Source: Fodinibius saliphilus | GTDB taxonomy: Bacteria; Bacteroidota; Rhodothermia; Balneolales; Balneolaceae | Length of the DNA stretch: 64,000 nt | Direction: 5' to 3' | Assembly (NCBI RefSeq): GCF_005869845.1 | Contig: NZ_VAWF01000004.1 | Coordinates: 248,001 to 312,000 of the forward strand | Part shown: one piece after another, positions 43,400 to 52,372 of the stretch | Position numbering within the stretch: position 1 is the stretch's first letter | Layout of the letters: each line of letters starts with the position of its first letter | Notes under the pieces: model-generated | What the model was told of the DNA's origin: nothing | The model's database searches: none | What the model saw: the letters and a program-made list of their open reading frames with translations, nothing else | Position numbers and translations under genes: made by a program

Positions 43400-44817
43400 T
43401 GTCCTCTGTTAATATCTTCCTGTAACTGTTTCAATAAATACTCTGTATTAAAATACAATAGGCTGTATCCCTCGCTTGTCAAATGGTTACGATGAACAGC
43501 CTCAACTTCGTTTAGAAATGCCTGCACATTATTGGTGACCGTTCTTATGTTACCACGCTCGAGTTGGAGTTTTACATTTTGCAGTTTCTTCTCTAGGCTA
43601 TTGCAAACGCCCCGGTTAGTAATCCACTCCAGCTGGCAGGCCCGGGTGGTGTAAGACTGCAAGGAGTCGGTGAATACGCTCGCATCGAAAGGATCAGGAG
43701 GATTAGCCGGCCCAAGTGTATAACCAGAAACAGAGTTTGTTTTAATATCCTCCACTATGTCTTCAAAAGAAACATCCGTCGGCGTCTCGTTGGCTCCCTG
43801 AATATAATAACGCGATATAAACGGAAGGGCTTTTGTAGAATATGAAAACGAAGAATCTGTCTCACCCGCTAGTATTTCATCCTGCTCCATTCCCCAGTCA
43901 GACCAAAAGAAAAACGGGGTTCGATTCCTATCTGAAAAACGCCAACCATGTTTAGAAGTATGCTCAATTACCAATTTTTTTATTTGAGGCAATAAATAAA
44001 ACTCATTAATTCCCTGCTTACTATTTTCCTTATTCTTTAATATATATTGATAATGCAATGCCCCATCTTTTTTTGTTACAAAGCTTTTTACAGAAATACT
44101 CAGTTTATCTCGAGGATAGAATGTACTAGGACCTGGCTGTGGAGTATCCGACCAGGAACCAAACGCTTGTCCATTCCAGCTAAAAGTTTTGTAACCTTCC
44201 TGATCGCCAAATTTATAGGATTGAATTTCTTCTACCCCATCTCCATTTACATCGGCAAACCACATGTGTCCATGAGGGACATAAACCTGAGATTCGTGGC
44301 CGGTATCATTTAATCCATTAACAATTTTACCTTGGGTACCATCCCAGCTGACAATCCATACTTCTCCTGCTCTTCCTTTTGCACCTTGTTTCCATGTGAA
44401 TATTAATTCCAGGTTACCGTCTCCTGTCAGGTCTCGGCTCGCATAAAAGTTTGCCAGACCGGTGTCAGGACGATTTATGATTCTTGGGGAAACCCATAGG
44501 AACTCACCATTTCCATATATACCTATGAACCCTTTATTCTGATTCTCTGTATTTCTAGGACCGAGTGCCATCACAATATAAGTTTCATTCATTAAATCAT
44601 GTGGATCTTGGACCCGATTTTCATACAGCGATGATCCTTCGGCTTGATCAAATTCTACAATGGCCAAGTCATAATCTACTCCAAATCTATTTGTGATTTG
44701 TTGCCGAATGTTCTGAATGATTTCATCATTTATATCATGTTGTTGAGCAATGGAGTAAGCCGGGAAGAGTAACTCCAATAACATTACAGTCAGAATCGTA
44801 AAATTTTTCTTATTCAT
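43396..44817 (-). CDS. Secreted FIMAH-like protein, paralogue A
   Basis: It has the same layout as its neighbour: signal peptide (TILTVMLLELLFPAYSIAQ), a repeated beta region with DLTGDGNLELIFTWK and DVNGDGVEEIQSYKF, and a FIMAH-like tail (ACQLEWITNRGVCNSLEKKL ... NHLTSEGYSLLYFNTEYLLK). It begins 16 bp after the transglycosylase-like gene. The D-x-(N/D)-x-DG motifs suggest a calcium-bound propeller of the FG-GAP/VCBS type. Function is unknown. Confidence 0.6.
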   Translation of the reverse strand: MNKKNFTILTVMLLELLFPAYSIAQQHDINDEIIQNIRQQITNRFGVDYDLAIVEFDQAEGSSLYENRVQDPHDLMNETYIVMALGPRNTENQNKGFIGIYGNGEFLWVSPRIINRPDTGLANFYASRDLTGDGNLELIFTWKQGAKGRAGEVWIVSWDGTQGKIVNGLNDTGHESQVYVPHGHMWFADVNGDGVEEIQSYKFGDQEGYKTFSWNGQAFGSWSDTPQPGPSTFYPRDKLSISVKSFVTKKDGALHYQYILKNKENSKQGINEFYLLPQIKKLVIEHTSKHGWRFSDRNRTPFFFWSDWGMEQDEILAGETDSSFSYSTKALPFISRYYIQGANETPTDVSFEDIVEDIKTNSVSGYTLGPANPPDPFDASVFTDSLQSYTTRACQLEWITNRGVCNSLEKKLQNVKLQLERGNIRTVTNNVQAFLNEVEAVHRNHLTSEGYSLLYFNTEYLLKQLQEDINRGQ

Positions 44818-44833
44818 AACAACAGTTAGTAGA

Positions 44834-47800
44834 TTAATTTGTTTGGGGTAAATACAAATTCATGAATTGAAAAACCTTTTCTTCATATCGAGGTGCGTAT
44901 GGATTCCATTTATCCACAGCCTGATACCAACTCTTTTCATATCCTTTTTCCCAGTTTACTTTTTTGGTTACTTGGTTTTGTAAATGGGTTTGATACAAGA
45001 GCATTACTACCTTGAAATGTACAGCTAACTCACTCAAATCTTCTGGTCGAGCTGCTAGTTTTCCACTTTTTCTTTTTATCGGATAATTATAGTCCCTACT
45101 AGTAGTATATAGCAATTGTAATGGTCCATACGAACTAGCTATTCGAGTTTGGGCATACATATTTTTCAATCCTCCACGCCATTCATTTTTAAGGTATTTA
45201 GCCATTGTATCTCTTGCTATCGTATACAGCGAGTCTCCTGAATAATCCCTTTTTAAGCCACCCAATATTTCACTATAAATTTTCTTTGGCGCACCATAGA
45301 TAAACTTCATTTTTCCAGAATTTTCTAATTGACCATATTGAGGCCAACCACCTTCAGACGGCTTTCCCTTAAGATGGGAGTATTTTTTTACCATATCCCA
45401 AATTGTCTGAGGAGATTTTGGGTAGATCAATTTTTCCAAGTACAAATGACTGGGAACTGACTCGCCAGTTCCCATCGAACTTTCTATAACCTTGTAAGGA
45501 CTTTCAAACCAATGGTAAGGAGCATCATTGTTAATAGCATAGTCTCGCTTAGCACTTCTAATCTTGAACTCTGTATTGTATGCCTCATATAAATAACCAG
45601 GTGTAAATCCCCAACCAACTGAGCCACCAAAATTCTTGGCATATGATTCTTTATCAATATGTCCTTTTATCAACTGGGGCGGAACCCCATACTTCCCCGC
45701 ATTCGCGATAATTACCGAATCCATATCTATCACTTCATCTAACACAGTTCGGGCTTTTCCGTACTTATTGCCAAGCTGGTTGGGCTTTACTACTTCTATT
45801 TTCAGTTCTCCACTGCTGCCAGCTGCTTCAGCTTTCAGCTTTACCTTATAGTCTTTTCCTTTCTCCCAATAGCGTCCTATCACCCGAACCATACCTGAAG
45901 GCAAATCGCCTGAACTAATTGAACCCGTATTACTATCAATTGAAGCCCACTTTTTCTCCCAATACACACCCGACTTTCCGCCGGATATTACCTCGATAGG
46001 ATAATCTGAGAACGCATTGGGAACCAGCCCACTGGGCTCCGAAGGCTTACCGTCAGTACCAGCTGCTACCTCTTCAATAACTATCTCATTTTTCTGAGAT
46101 GGATTCTTCCATCGAGCCGCGTAATATTTTGATTCGCCAAGCAATATTTCATTTCCCTCTGGCTCTCCAAACTCAAGCCTACCATAGCCAATCATATACC
46201 ATGTCTCTCCTTCTTCAGAACTCGTTGATATACTGCTAGCGGATTGTGGTAAACCAGCACTCGAATCTGCTTTATTTTTGGGTAGCCGTATATACTGTAT
46301 TAGTTCTTCATCTCCTTGGGTCTTAAGATATTCTACTAGTTTCTTTTGTTGCTTAGTATAATCAAACAAAGAATCCTGGCTCGTAGAAGGAGCTTCCATA
46401 TTACTGGTAAACCCACTATTCATTGATAACAATTCAAAGGAACGATCAAACGTAATATCAGTACCAACATATATCCATACTACAGCAGACTCTTGATCTA
46501 TATCAGGGTTGGCGACAAATTTGATACCCGGGGAAAGATAGTTTCCCCCATTACCTATATTTTTGCCATCTGCTGTCTCCAAATGCCCATACTTCTTCCC
46601 TTTAATAATAGCTACTGAATAGAATTGGTGACCTTCCTCAAAATACTGCTGTTCACCATCCCTATACTCAAAATAGGGTTTGATCAGAGTTTTATTACCG
46701 GGTGAAATAGGATCCTTTTCAAAACCTACTTTTAAAGCTTCTCGTCTTAAAGACATACGCTCATACCCCTCAATTTCATAAGGAGGATATGGATCTTTCA
46801 GTTTTGTTTTTGCGAATATATCAGGGGAAGAAAATCCAGGTTCAAAACCTAACTCATCTACTGTTTTTGTTAAATACAAAACAGGTTGTGTAACATTAGT
46901 TAAATAATCTCCCCGTTGTTTACCATCTTTAGATACTAAAGTGCCATATTGTTTACCCTCTTCATTAATCCAAACATCGAACTTCTGATCTTTAGGAAAT
47001 TTCTTATCCCATCCAATGTTTGTTCGTCCTGTAAAATAGACATAAGTAGTGTCTCCATATATAGTTGCATATGGAAGCGGATATGGTTCTACCCCATTTG
47101 GATCACTTGGCATTAAACCTTCACCTAAACTTATCGAAAGATCATTAAAAAGAAGATCACTTCCCCCTTCAAATCGTATCTTCCAAAAAGACTTATTACC
47201 ATACATCTTTATATCTTTGACAGGATCATGTGAGGACTTAATATAAAAAACCATTTTCTCACCTAACGAATAGGGACCAAGGCGAAAAGTTTGATGAATT
47301 TTATCACCTACATTTTTAGCAAGTAATTTTTGTTCTGGGGACTCTAAGTACAGGTCATAATTATAGCTTTTGGTTGCTCTTTCTATCTTCACATACCCCC
47401 ACCTTTTTTCATCAAATGAGAAATGTACATTGCCCGGATCAGTAAAATCTTTTTTGAGACAATTCATTACTCTTTGAGGTGGAAAAGATAATTTTGTTGA
47501 ATCTGGTTCCCAACTTAAAGACATAACATCCAAAAAGGAATAACCTTGGTAATCTTGCTCAAGGTTACACCTGTGAGATGACGATCCGACATACCTTTTT
47601 TCACCAGTTTTTCTATTCTTAAAATAAAATGTAAAACCAGTCCATTGAGGAAAATGACCTAAGTTATAATCATCAATGGCCCTACCTGCTGCTATTCTAC
47701 CGATATCCTCTTCATATAACACCCAGTCTTCTAAGTAATAACGGCTGCTAGTTTTAATATCTAACGTTATATCACCACTATAACCTATGAAAAACCGAAA

Positions 47801-47965
47801 GTTCTCATATGCACCATTGGTTGAAGCTAAAGAGGTTTTTTTGTTTTGAAGCTCCATCCGGTCTTTAATAACAACCTGCGCTGAAATATTAAATGGAATA
47901 GATAAGAACAATGATAGTACGATCCCATAAAAAACTTGATGAATAAATTTCATTTTATCTTGCAT
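44834..47965 (-). CDS. Large secreted protein with C-terminal lytic-transglycosylase-like domain
   Basis: A signal peptide (FYGIVLSLFLSIPFNISAQ) precedes roughly 700 residues of beta-rich sequence with no domain I can name. The C-terminal 270 residues look like an SLT/lysozyme-type fold: AGKYGVPPQLIKGHIDKES places a candidate catalytic Glu at about 773, and SYGPLQLLYTTSRDY near 945 matches the G-x-LQL motif, with a late WYQAVDKWNPYAPRYEEKV. It would cleave peptidoglycan in the periplasm or outside. It is the first gene of the four-gene unit. The gap up to 48081 is short and holds no clear promoter. Confidence 0.55.
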   Translation of the reverse strand: MQDKMKFIHQVFYGIVLSLFLSIPFNISAQVVIKDRMELQNKKTSLASTNGAYENFRFFIGYSGDITLDIKTSSRYYLEDWVLYEEDIGRIAAGRAIDDYNLGHFPQWTGFTFYFKNRKTGEKRYVGSSSHRCNLEQDYQGYSFLDVMSLSWEPDSTKLSFPPQRVMNCLKKDFTDPGNVHFSFDEKRWGYVKIERATKSYNYDLYLESPEQKLLAKNVGDKIHQTFRLGPYSLGEKMVFYIKSSHDPVKDIKMYGNKSFWKIRFEGGSDLLFNDLSISLGEGLMPSDPNGVEPYPLPYATIYGDTTYVYFTGRTNIGWDKKFPKDQKFDVWINEEGKQYGTLVSKDGKQRGDYLTNVTQPVLYLTKTVDELGFEPGFSSPDIFAKTKLKDPYPPYEIEGYERMSLRREALKVGFEKDPISPGNKTLIKPYFEYRDGEQQYFEEGHQFYSVAIIKGKKYGHLETADGKNIGNGGNYLSPGIKFVANPDIDQESAVVWIYVGTDITFDRSFELLSMNSGFTSNMEAPSTSQDSLFDYTKQQKKLVEYLKTQGDEELIQYIRLPKNKADSSAGLPQSASSISTSSEEGETWYMIGYGRLEFGEPEGNEILLGESKYYAARWKNPSQKNEIVIEEVAAGTDGKPSEPSGLVPNAFSDYPIEVISGGKSGVYWEKKWASIDSNTGSISSGDLPSGMVRVIGRYWEKGKDYKVKLKAEAAGSSGELKIEVVKPNQLGNKYGKARTVLDEVIDMDSVIIANAGKYGVPPQLIKGHIDKESYAKNFGGSVGWGFTPGYLYEAYNTEFKIRSAKRDYAINNDAPYHWFESPYKVIESSMGTGESVPSHLYLEKLIYPKSPQTIWDMVKKYSHLKGKPSEGGWPQYGQLENSGKMKFIYGAPKKIYSEILGGLKRDYSGDSLYTIARDTMAKYLKNEWRGGLKNMYAQTRIASSYGPLQLLYTTSRDYNYPIKRKSGKLAARPEDLSELAVHFKVVMLLYQTHLQNQVTKKVNWEKGYEKSWYQAVDKWNPYAPRYEEKVFQFMNLYLPQTN

Positions 47966-48081
47966 TCTTTTTTGAACATACTCCGAAATTAATAGTCTTA
48001 CTAACAGGAGTATTGAGAAAGCAATTTGTTACAATATTTTTAAGATCTATTCATTCAACTTCCTATTGCAGTGGATATATA

Positions 48082-48303
48082 TTATGCTGAATAGTAAAAT
48101 AACTTATCCAAAAAGAAGGCGTCTAAGCCATCTCTCTGCTCCTGGTATTCTTTCGCCAAAATATCTTTCATAGAATAATGATCCGGCCAGGGAGAAACCA
48201 CTTGGGACTTATGAAGCCTGACAGAGTTATCTGGCTCTATATATATTTTCAATGTAACGCTCTCGGGTCCCTGAACTTGTAGTATCAAATCTGACTTTTT
48301 CAT
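48082..48303 (-). pseudogene. Truncated copy of the duplicated hypothetical gene
   Basis: The first 52 residues (MKKSDLILQVQG...SMKDILAKEYQEQRDG) match the gene at 40046-40441, then the sequence diverges into LDAFFLDKLFYYSA and stops. The start is the ATG matching the other copy; a longer frame upstream is unlikely. It looks like the 3'-truncated duplicate. The upstream sequence is also shared. Confidence 0.55.
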
Positions 48304-48686
48304 CTGCTGAAGCTTTTTTATTTGTCTAATGAACGTTGATGGAAACGTATCATCAGGGGAAGACACCGTATTGTCACCCTACTTTACGCACCTTTCCTTC
48401 CCATTAGCACTATATCTTATATCTAGAAACCGCTTTGATACCACCCTAATCTCTTTTTGATTTACTTATACCTATGTTTTGAACGGCAGAAACAAGTGAT
48501 CCTCGGCCGGCTGTTCCCAATTTTTCTAATACTCTGCCTATACTAATTTAGCTCTATACTGGCATATGTGGTCTGTATCCGAGTTCCTAAATTTTCCTGT
48601 ATCCAATCACTAACTTTCATCTTGATAAAGTGCCCGGAAAAGGAGTTTATACCACCTGCACCAACATCCAAAAAGACACTACACCA

Positions 48687-49022
48687 ATGTCTATAAACGA
48701 AGACGATTTACAGTTCATTTTTGAGGCAGAGAAAGCGGAAACCAGTCCCTCTGAAGAGGAGCTGGACTTCCTGGAACAACGAGCCCGAATTGAGGCTGAC
48801 ACACTTCCCCTTTTAAGTATTGATCAATATGAGGAACAATACGCACTGTTTTGCCAATACGGACTGGAAGAGGAGATGCTTCAACGAACAGAGCCCCATA
48901 TCCGGTATCTCAGTCGTTTCGAGCCGGGCGAATTACTGGCAAGCAGTTTCTATAAGCAGTTTAGGAATAAGAAGATCGTCCGCCAATATGTGAAAGAAAA
49001 TATTGACTTGGTAGAGGATTAA
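48687..49022 (+). CDS. Acidic hypothetical protein, 111 aa
   Basis: The likely start is the ATG giving MSINEDDLQFIFEAEKAE. The protein is acidic and helical (EELDFLEQRARIEADTLPLL, QYEEQYALFCQYGLEEEML), with no known domain. It diverges from the truncated duplicate gene. The pair may once have been one two-gene locus. The 48304-48686 gap holds no other gene. Confidence 0.45.
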   Translation: MSINEDDLQFIFEAEKAETSPSEEELDFLEQRARIEADTLPLLSIDQYEEQYALFCQYGLEEEMLQRTEPHIRYLSRFEPGELLASSFYKQFRNKKIVRQYVKENIDLVED

Positions 49023-49261
49023 GGGATAAAGACACAGCAAATATTACATCCCGAAGAGTTAAAGCTGCCCCCATTTTTCTTATGAACCAAGAGTGGTGGC
49101 ATATTTTTAACAATACCCCGCCAACTAGCTGAGTTATTCCCCATTGCACATTGTCATATACAAAGAACCAAAGTAGAAATACATTTTTGAAACTATTACT
49201 CTTACTTATCAGTCTTAATTTAATTATTCTTCTGTAATGCAAACTGCTGTATTGAAAAGAG

Positions 49262-49507
49262 GTGTTATTTCAACTCCTTTCACAAGAGACCTCTACGGTT
49301 GTACAAAACACATTTCCTATAATAGCACCCCAAGGCAAAATTAATCTGTCAATTCTCAAAATACATTGGTTCTATCAACCTAATAAAGAAAGTGAATATA
49401 TTTTTGTACACAGAAACAACATCAAATATCTTGGGTATGATACAAGATTTGCCGATGACCAAGCTATTGAATTTGAAGTAGAAGAAACAAAACAGATAAG
49501 GGGCTAA
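49262..49507 (+). CDS. Small hypothetical protein, possibly partial
   Basis: An 81-residue frame with a GTG start and no clear ribosome-binding site. It has protein-like composition (KINLSILKIHWFYQPNKE, DQAIEFEVEETKQ). A terminator-like hairpin follows 57 bp after the stop. No family is recognised, and it could be the remains of a longer gene. Confidence 0.3.
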   Translation: MLFQLLSQETSTVVQNTFPIIAPQGKINLSILKIHWFYQPNKESEYIFVHRNNIKYLGYDTRFADDQAIEFEVEETKQIRG

Positions 49508-49564
49508 GTGCAATGAATGTAGGAAAGCAGAAGTATAATATTCTGCTTATTCAGATATAATTCT

Positions 49565-49590
49565 AAAGTCCTGGTGGGTGCCGGGGCTTT
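49565..49590 (+). terminator. Hairpin terminator with wobble pairs
   Basis: The arms AAAGTCCTGG and CCGGGGCTTT pair with two G-T wobbles across a 6-base loop and are followed by TT-rich sequence. It fits the end of the small plus-strand gene just upstream. Confidence 0.5.
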
Positions 49591-49603
49591 TTATTGACCA
49601 GTA

Positions 49604-49864
49604 CTAATCAGGAGCAGCTACATTGCTCACCAGAAGTTCTTTTTCCTCTTTGCTAAACTGTTTAATCTCATACTCTCTTTTGCAGGCTTCAGACCTGTTA
49701 GAATGCTCTTCCACATAAACCACAGCCTTGGGCTCGTTACTGCGCAGATACTTGGCCCCCTTCCCCTCTTTGTGTTTGTGCCAGCGTCGAACCAAGTGGT
49801 TGGTACTGCCGGTATATAGGTTCCCATTAAAACAACGAATCATATATACAAACCAAGAATCCAT
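49604..49864 (-). CDS. GIY-YIG nuclease-family protein (second gene)
   Basis: An 86-residue stand-alone GIY-YIG domain: WFVYMIRCFNGNLYTGSTNHL (residues 3-23) with RRWHKHKEGKGAKYLR and KREYEIKQFSKEEKELL, where the late Glu is the metal-binding residue of the fold. This is the UPF0213-type. It is not closely similar to the GIY-YIG gene at 39268, so it is probably an independent copy. Confidence 0.82.
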   Translation of the reverse strand: MDSWFVYMIRCFNGNLYTGSTNHLVRRWHKHKEGKGAKYLRSNEPKAVVYVEEHSNRSEACKREYEIKQFSKEEKELLVSNVAAPD

Positions 49865-50480
49865 GGAATTTTATTCGAATTGTAGGTCTAGATATAGCTT
49901 ATTTCATACTCAGTAGGAGAAGTACTGAACCAGTTTGATGGAAGGTAATAAATTATTGCCACTATCATCTCAAGCTGACCAAATATGTTCCTCAACAAAA
50001 ATCAGCGTAAGATTTAAGTGTTTTTCTCTTAATTATAAGTCACAAAAAATTCGGAAAGTATTATCCAATACGTTTATGTTCAGACAGACATTACATAAAA
50101 AAAGCCCCACAAGTATCAGTTGTGGGGCCCTAACTATTCATCAAGAGAGACGCTCATAAGTTGAGCGTTTGTAAATATCATCAGTTCCCGTTTAATAACC
50201 AAACTATAAACGAAATTTGAGTGTATATGCCTACCTCGGTATAAGCTTTTATGCCAATACAAGCTCCTTATCTATAGGCTTTTAACCGTAGGTGATCTTA
50301 AGTTGAGACATTTATAAGAAAAAGATCAACAACGGAACTATTAAAGTTTGTCCCATCAAACCAAAACTTAGTATACGATTCTGTGTTAACAAAATATACC
50401 GCTCTTGAGGAAACTATCTTTTTAAAAGGATACAATTATTTTCAATACAAACAGACCGCTCCCCATAATTATCTCTACTA
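49865..50480. other. Gene-poor stretch with two hairpins
   Basis: No convincing gene. A strong hairpin with a poly-T tract on the minus strand is at 50104-50128, and another (ACGCTCA / TGAGCGT) at 50150-50168. The distance between them and the LysR stop (about 310 bp) leaves room for a small RNA or a long 3' region. Confidence 0.4.
50104..50128 (-). terminator. Strong Rho-independent terminator
   Basis: The perfect 9-bp arms GCCCCACAA and TTGTGGGGC flank a 7-base loop, and on the minus strand a run of seven T follows. Minus-strand transcription therefore ends here, about 350 bp after the LysR gene's stop. Confidence 0.75.
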
Positions 50481-51377
50481 TCATTCATTTAACTGCCGGT
50501 ACTGTTGGCGGGCAACATCCGCAAAGGTCTTGGATGCTTTATTTCGATAGCCCCCTTTTCGCCACAAGATACCTACTTCGCGCTGGGGAGATGGTTTCTC
50601 AAGGTGTATCGCCATAAGCCCTTCGGCAGCCTTCATCTCCATTGTCAGTGCCGGCAATATCGTACCAACCTTTGTGTTGTATTGAATAGCAGAAAGTAGA
50701 CCGTCAATGGTATTCATTTCAATCTGTACATTAGGTTCAACTTCTTCTTCTTGAGCAACCGCATCCCAAATCCTTCGGGTACAATAACCATGGGAAAGCA
50801 ATAACAGCTGCTGCCCATCCATCTCTTTAACATCAATAGCCGTGCGGTCAGCCAATTTGTGCCCAGCATTTACAATCATCAACAACTGCTCGCTGAAAAT
50901 ACGATCAAAGTCGAGCTCTGAATACACCGAGGGGTTAAAACTAATACCAATATCCAGCTCATGATTATATAACTTTTCTTCAAGTAAAGGAGCAGAAAGT
51001 TCTTCAATTGCCAGCTTAACCTTAGGATATTCGCGGGAGAAGTGAGAAACTACCCGGGGTATGAGATATGCGTTGACCGTTTGCACAACACCTATACTCA
51101 AAGTGCCTCGACAAAGTCCTTCAAGATCTTCAATCGCATTTTTAGCTTCTTTTACCTCATTAATAATCTTCTTGGCCCGTTGATGAAGAATCTCCCCTGC
51201 TTCAGTAAATCGCAACCGATTGCGAGAACGATCAAACAGAGGCACCCCCAGCTCCTCTTCCATGCGTTTTACCTGCTGCGATAACGCTGACTGTGAGATA
51301 AATAGTTTTTCTGCGGCTGCGGTAAACGTTCCTTCTTCTGCTATTGACACCAAATATTTTAATTGTCGTAGCTCCAT
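50481..51377 (-). CDS. LysR-family transcriptional regulator (CynR-like)
   Basis: The N-terminal winged helix-turn-helix is canonical (LVSIAEEGTFTAAAEKLFIS, QSALSQQVKRMEEELGVPLF; about residues 10-55) and is followed by a substrate-binding domain of two lobes (about 90-295) in the CynR/OxyR-like group. Length 298 aa is normal. It diverges from the secreted-protein gene at 51488, which is the obvious target. A palindrome ATAAGT-TAT-ACTTAT lies 8 bp before its start. Confidence 0.9.
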   Translation of the reverse strand: MELRQLKYLVSIAEEGTFTAAAEKLFISQSALSQQVKRMEEELGVPLFDRSRNRLRFTEAGEILHQRAKKIINEVKEAKNAIEDLEGLCRGTLSIGVVQTVNAYLIPRVVSHFSREYPKVKLAIEELSAPLLEEKLYNHELDIGISFNPSVYSELDFDRIFSEQLLMIVNAGHKLADRTAIDVKEMDGQQLLLLSHGYCTRRIWDAVAQEEEVEPNVQIEMNTIDGLLSAIQYNTKVGTILPALTMEMKAAEGLMAIHLEKPSPQREVGILWRKGGYRNKASKTFADVARQQYRQLNE

Positions 51378-51384
51378 ATCAACT

Positions 51385-51399
51385 ATAAGTTATACTTAT
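51385..51399. promoter_or_regulatory. LysR-type box between divergent genes
   Basis: ATAAGT-TAT-ACTTAT is a perfect 6-3-6 inverted repeat of the T-N11-A kind, close to the LysR gene start. A partial copy (GACTTATAACT) follows at about 51424. It fits autoregulation and control of the divergent gene. Confidence 0.55.
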
Positions 51400-51487
51400 G
51401 ATAGTAAGAAGTAAATATCGATAGACTTATAACTAAAATCCAGCTAATTTCCTCTTCACAGTTATAAACAAACTTTAAAAAACAAAT

Positions 51488-52240
51488 ATGGAATTGCGGA
51501 TACTACTTTCAACTTTGACTTTTCTTATCACACTTAGCGGGATTGTCTCAACCAGTACTGCTCAAATAGCACCTGAAGAGGAGATAGCCCTCCTCAACAC
51601 CGCAGATATGGACCTTAACCAAGCAGTGGTTAGCTATCAAAACGAACTTGACCTACTCATCTTCGAAATGAGTGTGAAAGGAACCGCCGGCAACACAACA
51701 CCCGAGCCCGCCGGCCAAATGAACGGCGCACCCGTACTGGGTTACATTTTCCCTACAACACTCAATCCTTCAGACGTAGGTTTCGGCAACGTTGAAGGCA
51801 TCGTGGCTTTTGCCGTGACCTCTCATCCCGACTTTGACGACACCCCATTATGGGATGAGAATAATGACAAAAATTATGAAAACGACGGCAATTCTTTCCA
51901 CACGCACTGGGTTGTACTGGAAAAAAATGAGGATACTCCCGAAGGACTAGCCGTCAAGGAATTAAAGAAAGAAAAACAAAGCGTAGTACTCCCGCCTACT
52001 AATCCCGGTATGCCGATGTACCTCGATTCGCCCGGATTTTCCGTGGTATTCCGGGAGCACACCCTAAAGGTTGCTGTGCCGGCGCAACGAGTAAACAATA
52101 AAAGGTCATTTAGTTACGACGGCGTAACTGCATACATGGAAGTATCCACTGATTTGGAACAACCCATGCTAGGGGTATATGCCATCTATGAGGTGCTTTC
52201 CGGTGATTTACGCTTGCCTTATAATGTACAATTTAAATAA
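51488..52240 (+). CDS. Secreted conserved hypothetical protein
   Basis: A signal peptide (LRILLSTLTFLITLSGIVS...AQ) precedes a beta-rich domain of about 220 residues with GIVAFAVTSHPDFDDTPLWDE and DGNSFHTHWVVL; the His/Asp/Glu density could bind a metal. I do not recognise the family. It diverges from the LysR gene and is probably its target. The stop is 48 bp before the tRNA-Cys gene. Confidence 0.6.
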   Translation: MELRILLSTLTFLITLSGIVSTSTAQIAPEEEIALLNTADMDLNQAVVSYQNELDLLIFEMSVKGTAGNTTPEPAGQMNGAPVLGYIFPTTLNPSDVGFGNVEGIVAFAVTSHPDFDDTPLWDENNDKNYENDGNSFHTHWVVLEKNEDTPEGLAVKELKKEKQSVVLPPTNPGMPMYLDSPGFSVVFREHTLKVAVPAQRVNNKRSFSYDGVTAYMEVSTDLEQPMLGVYAIYEVLSGDLRLPYNVQFK

Positions 52241-52288
52241 ATAGAACTCTAACCCTACCGGTGTAGGAGCCCTGATAGGCTTATAACT

Positions 52289-52358
52289 GGCGATGTGACC
52301 GAGTGGTAGGTTGAAGCTTGCAAAGCTTCGTACGGAGGTTCGAATCCTCCCATCGCCT
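52289..52358 (+). tRNA. tRNA-Cys (GCA)
   Basis: The acceptor arms GGCGATG and CATCGCC pair fully. The anticodon stem GAAGC/GCTTC carries loop TTGCAAA with anticodon GCA, and the T-arm is GGAGG-TTCGAAT-CCTCC. The discriminator base is T, as expected for bacterial tRNA-Cys. CCA is not encoded. Confidence 0.97.
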
Positions 52359-52372
52359 CAATTTTTTACTTT

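Noticed and set aside
48961-49242. 93-codon minus-strand frame overlapping the 111-aa gene end
   Set aside because: No family match or start signal; it covers the end of a better-supported gene on the other strand.
49627-49827. Second minus-strand frame inside the GIY-YIG gene
   Set aside because: It is a shifted frame of the GIY-YIG gene without any conserved feature.
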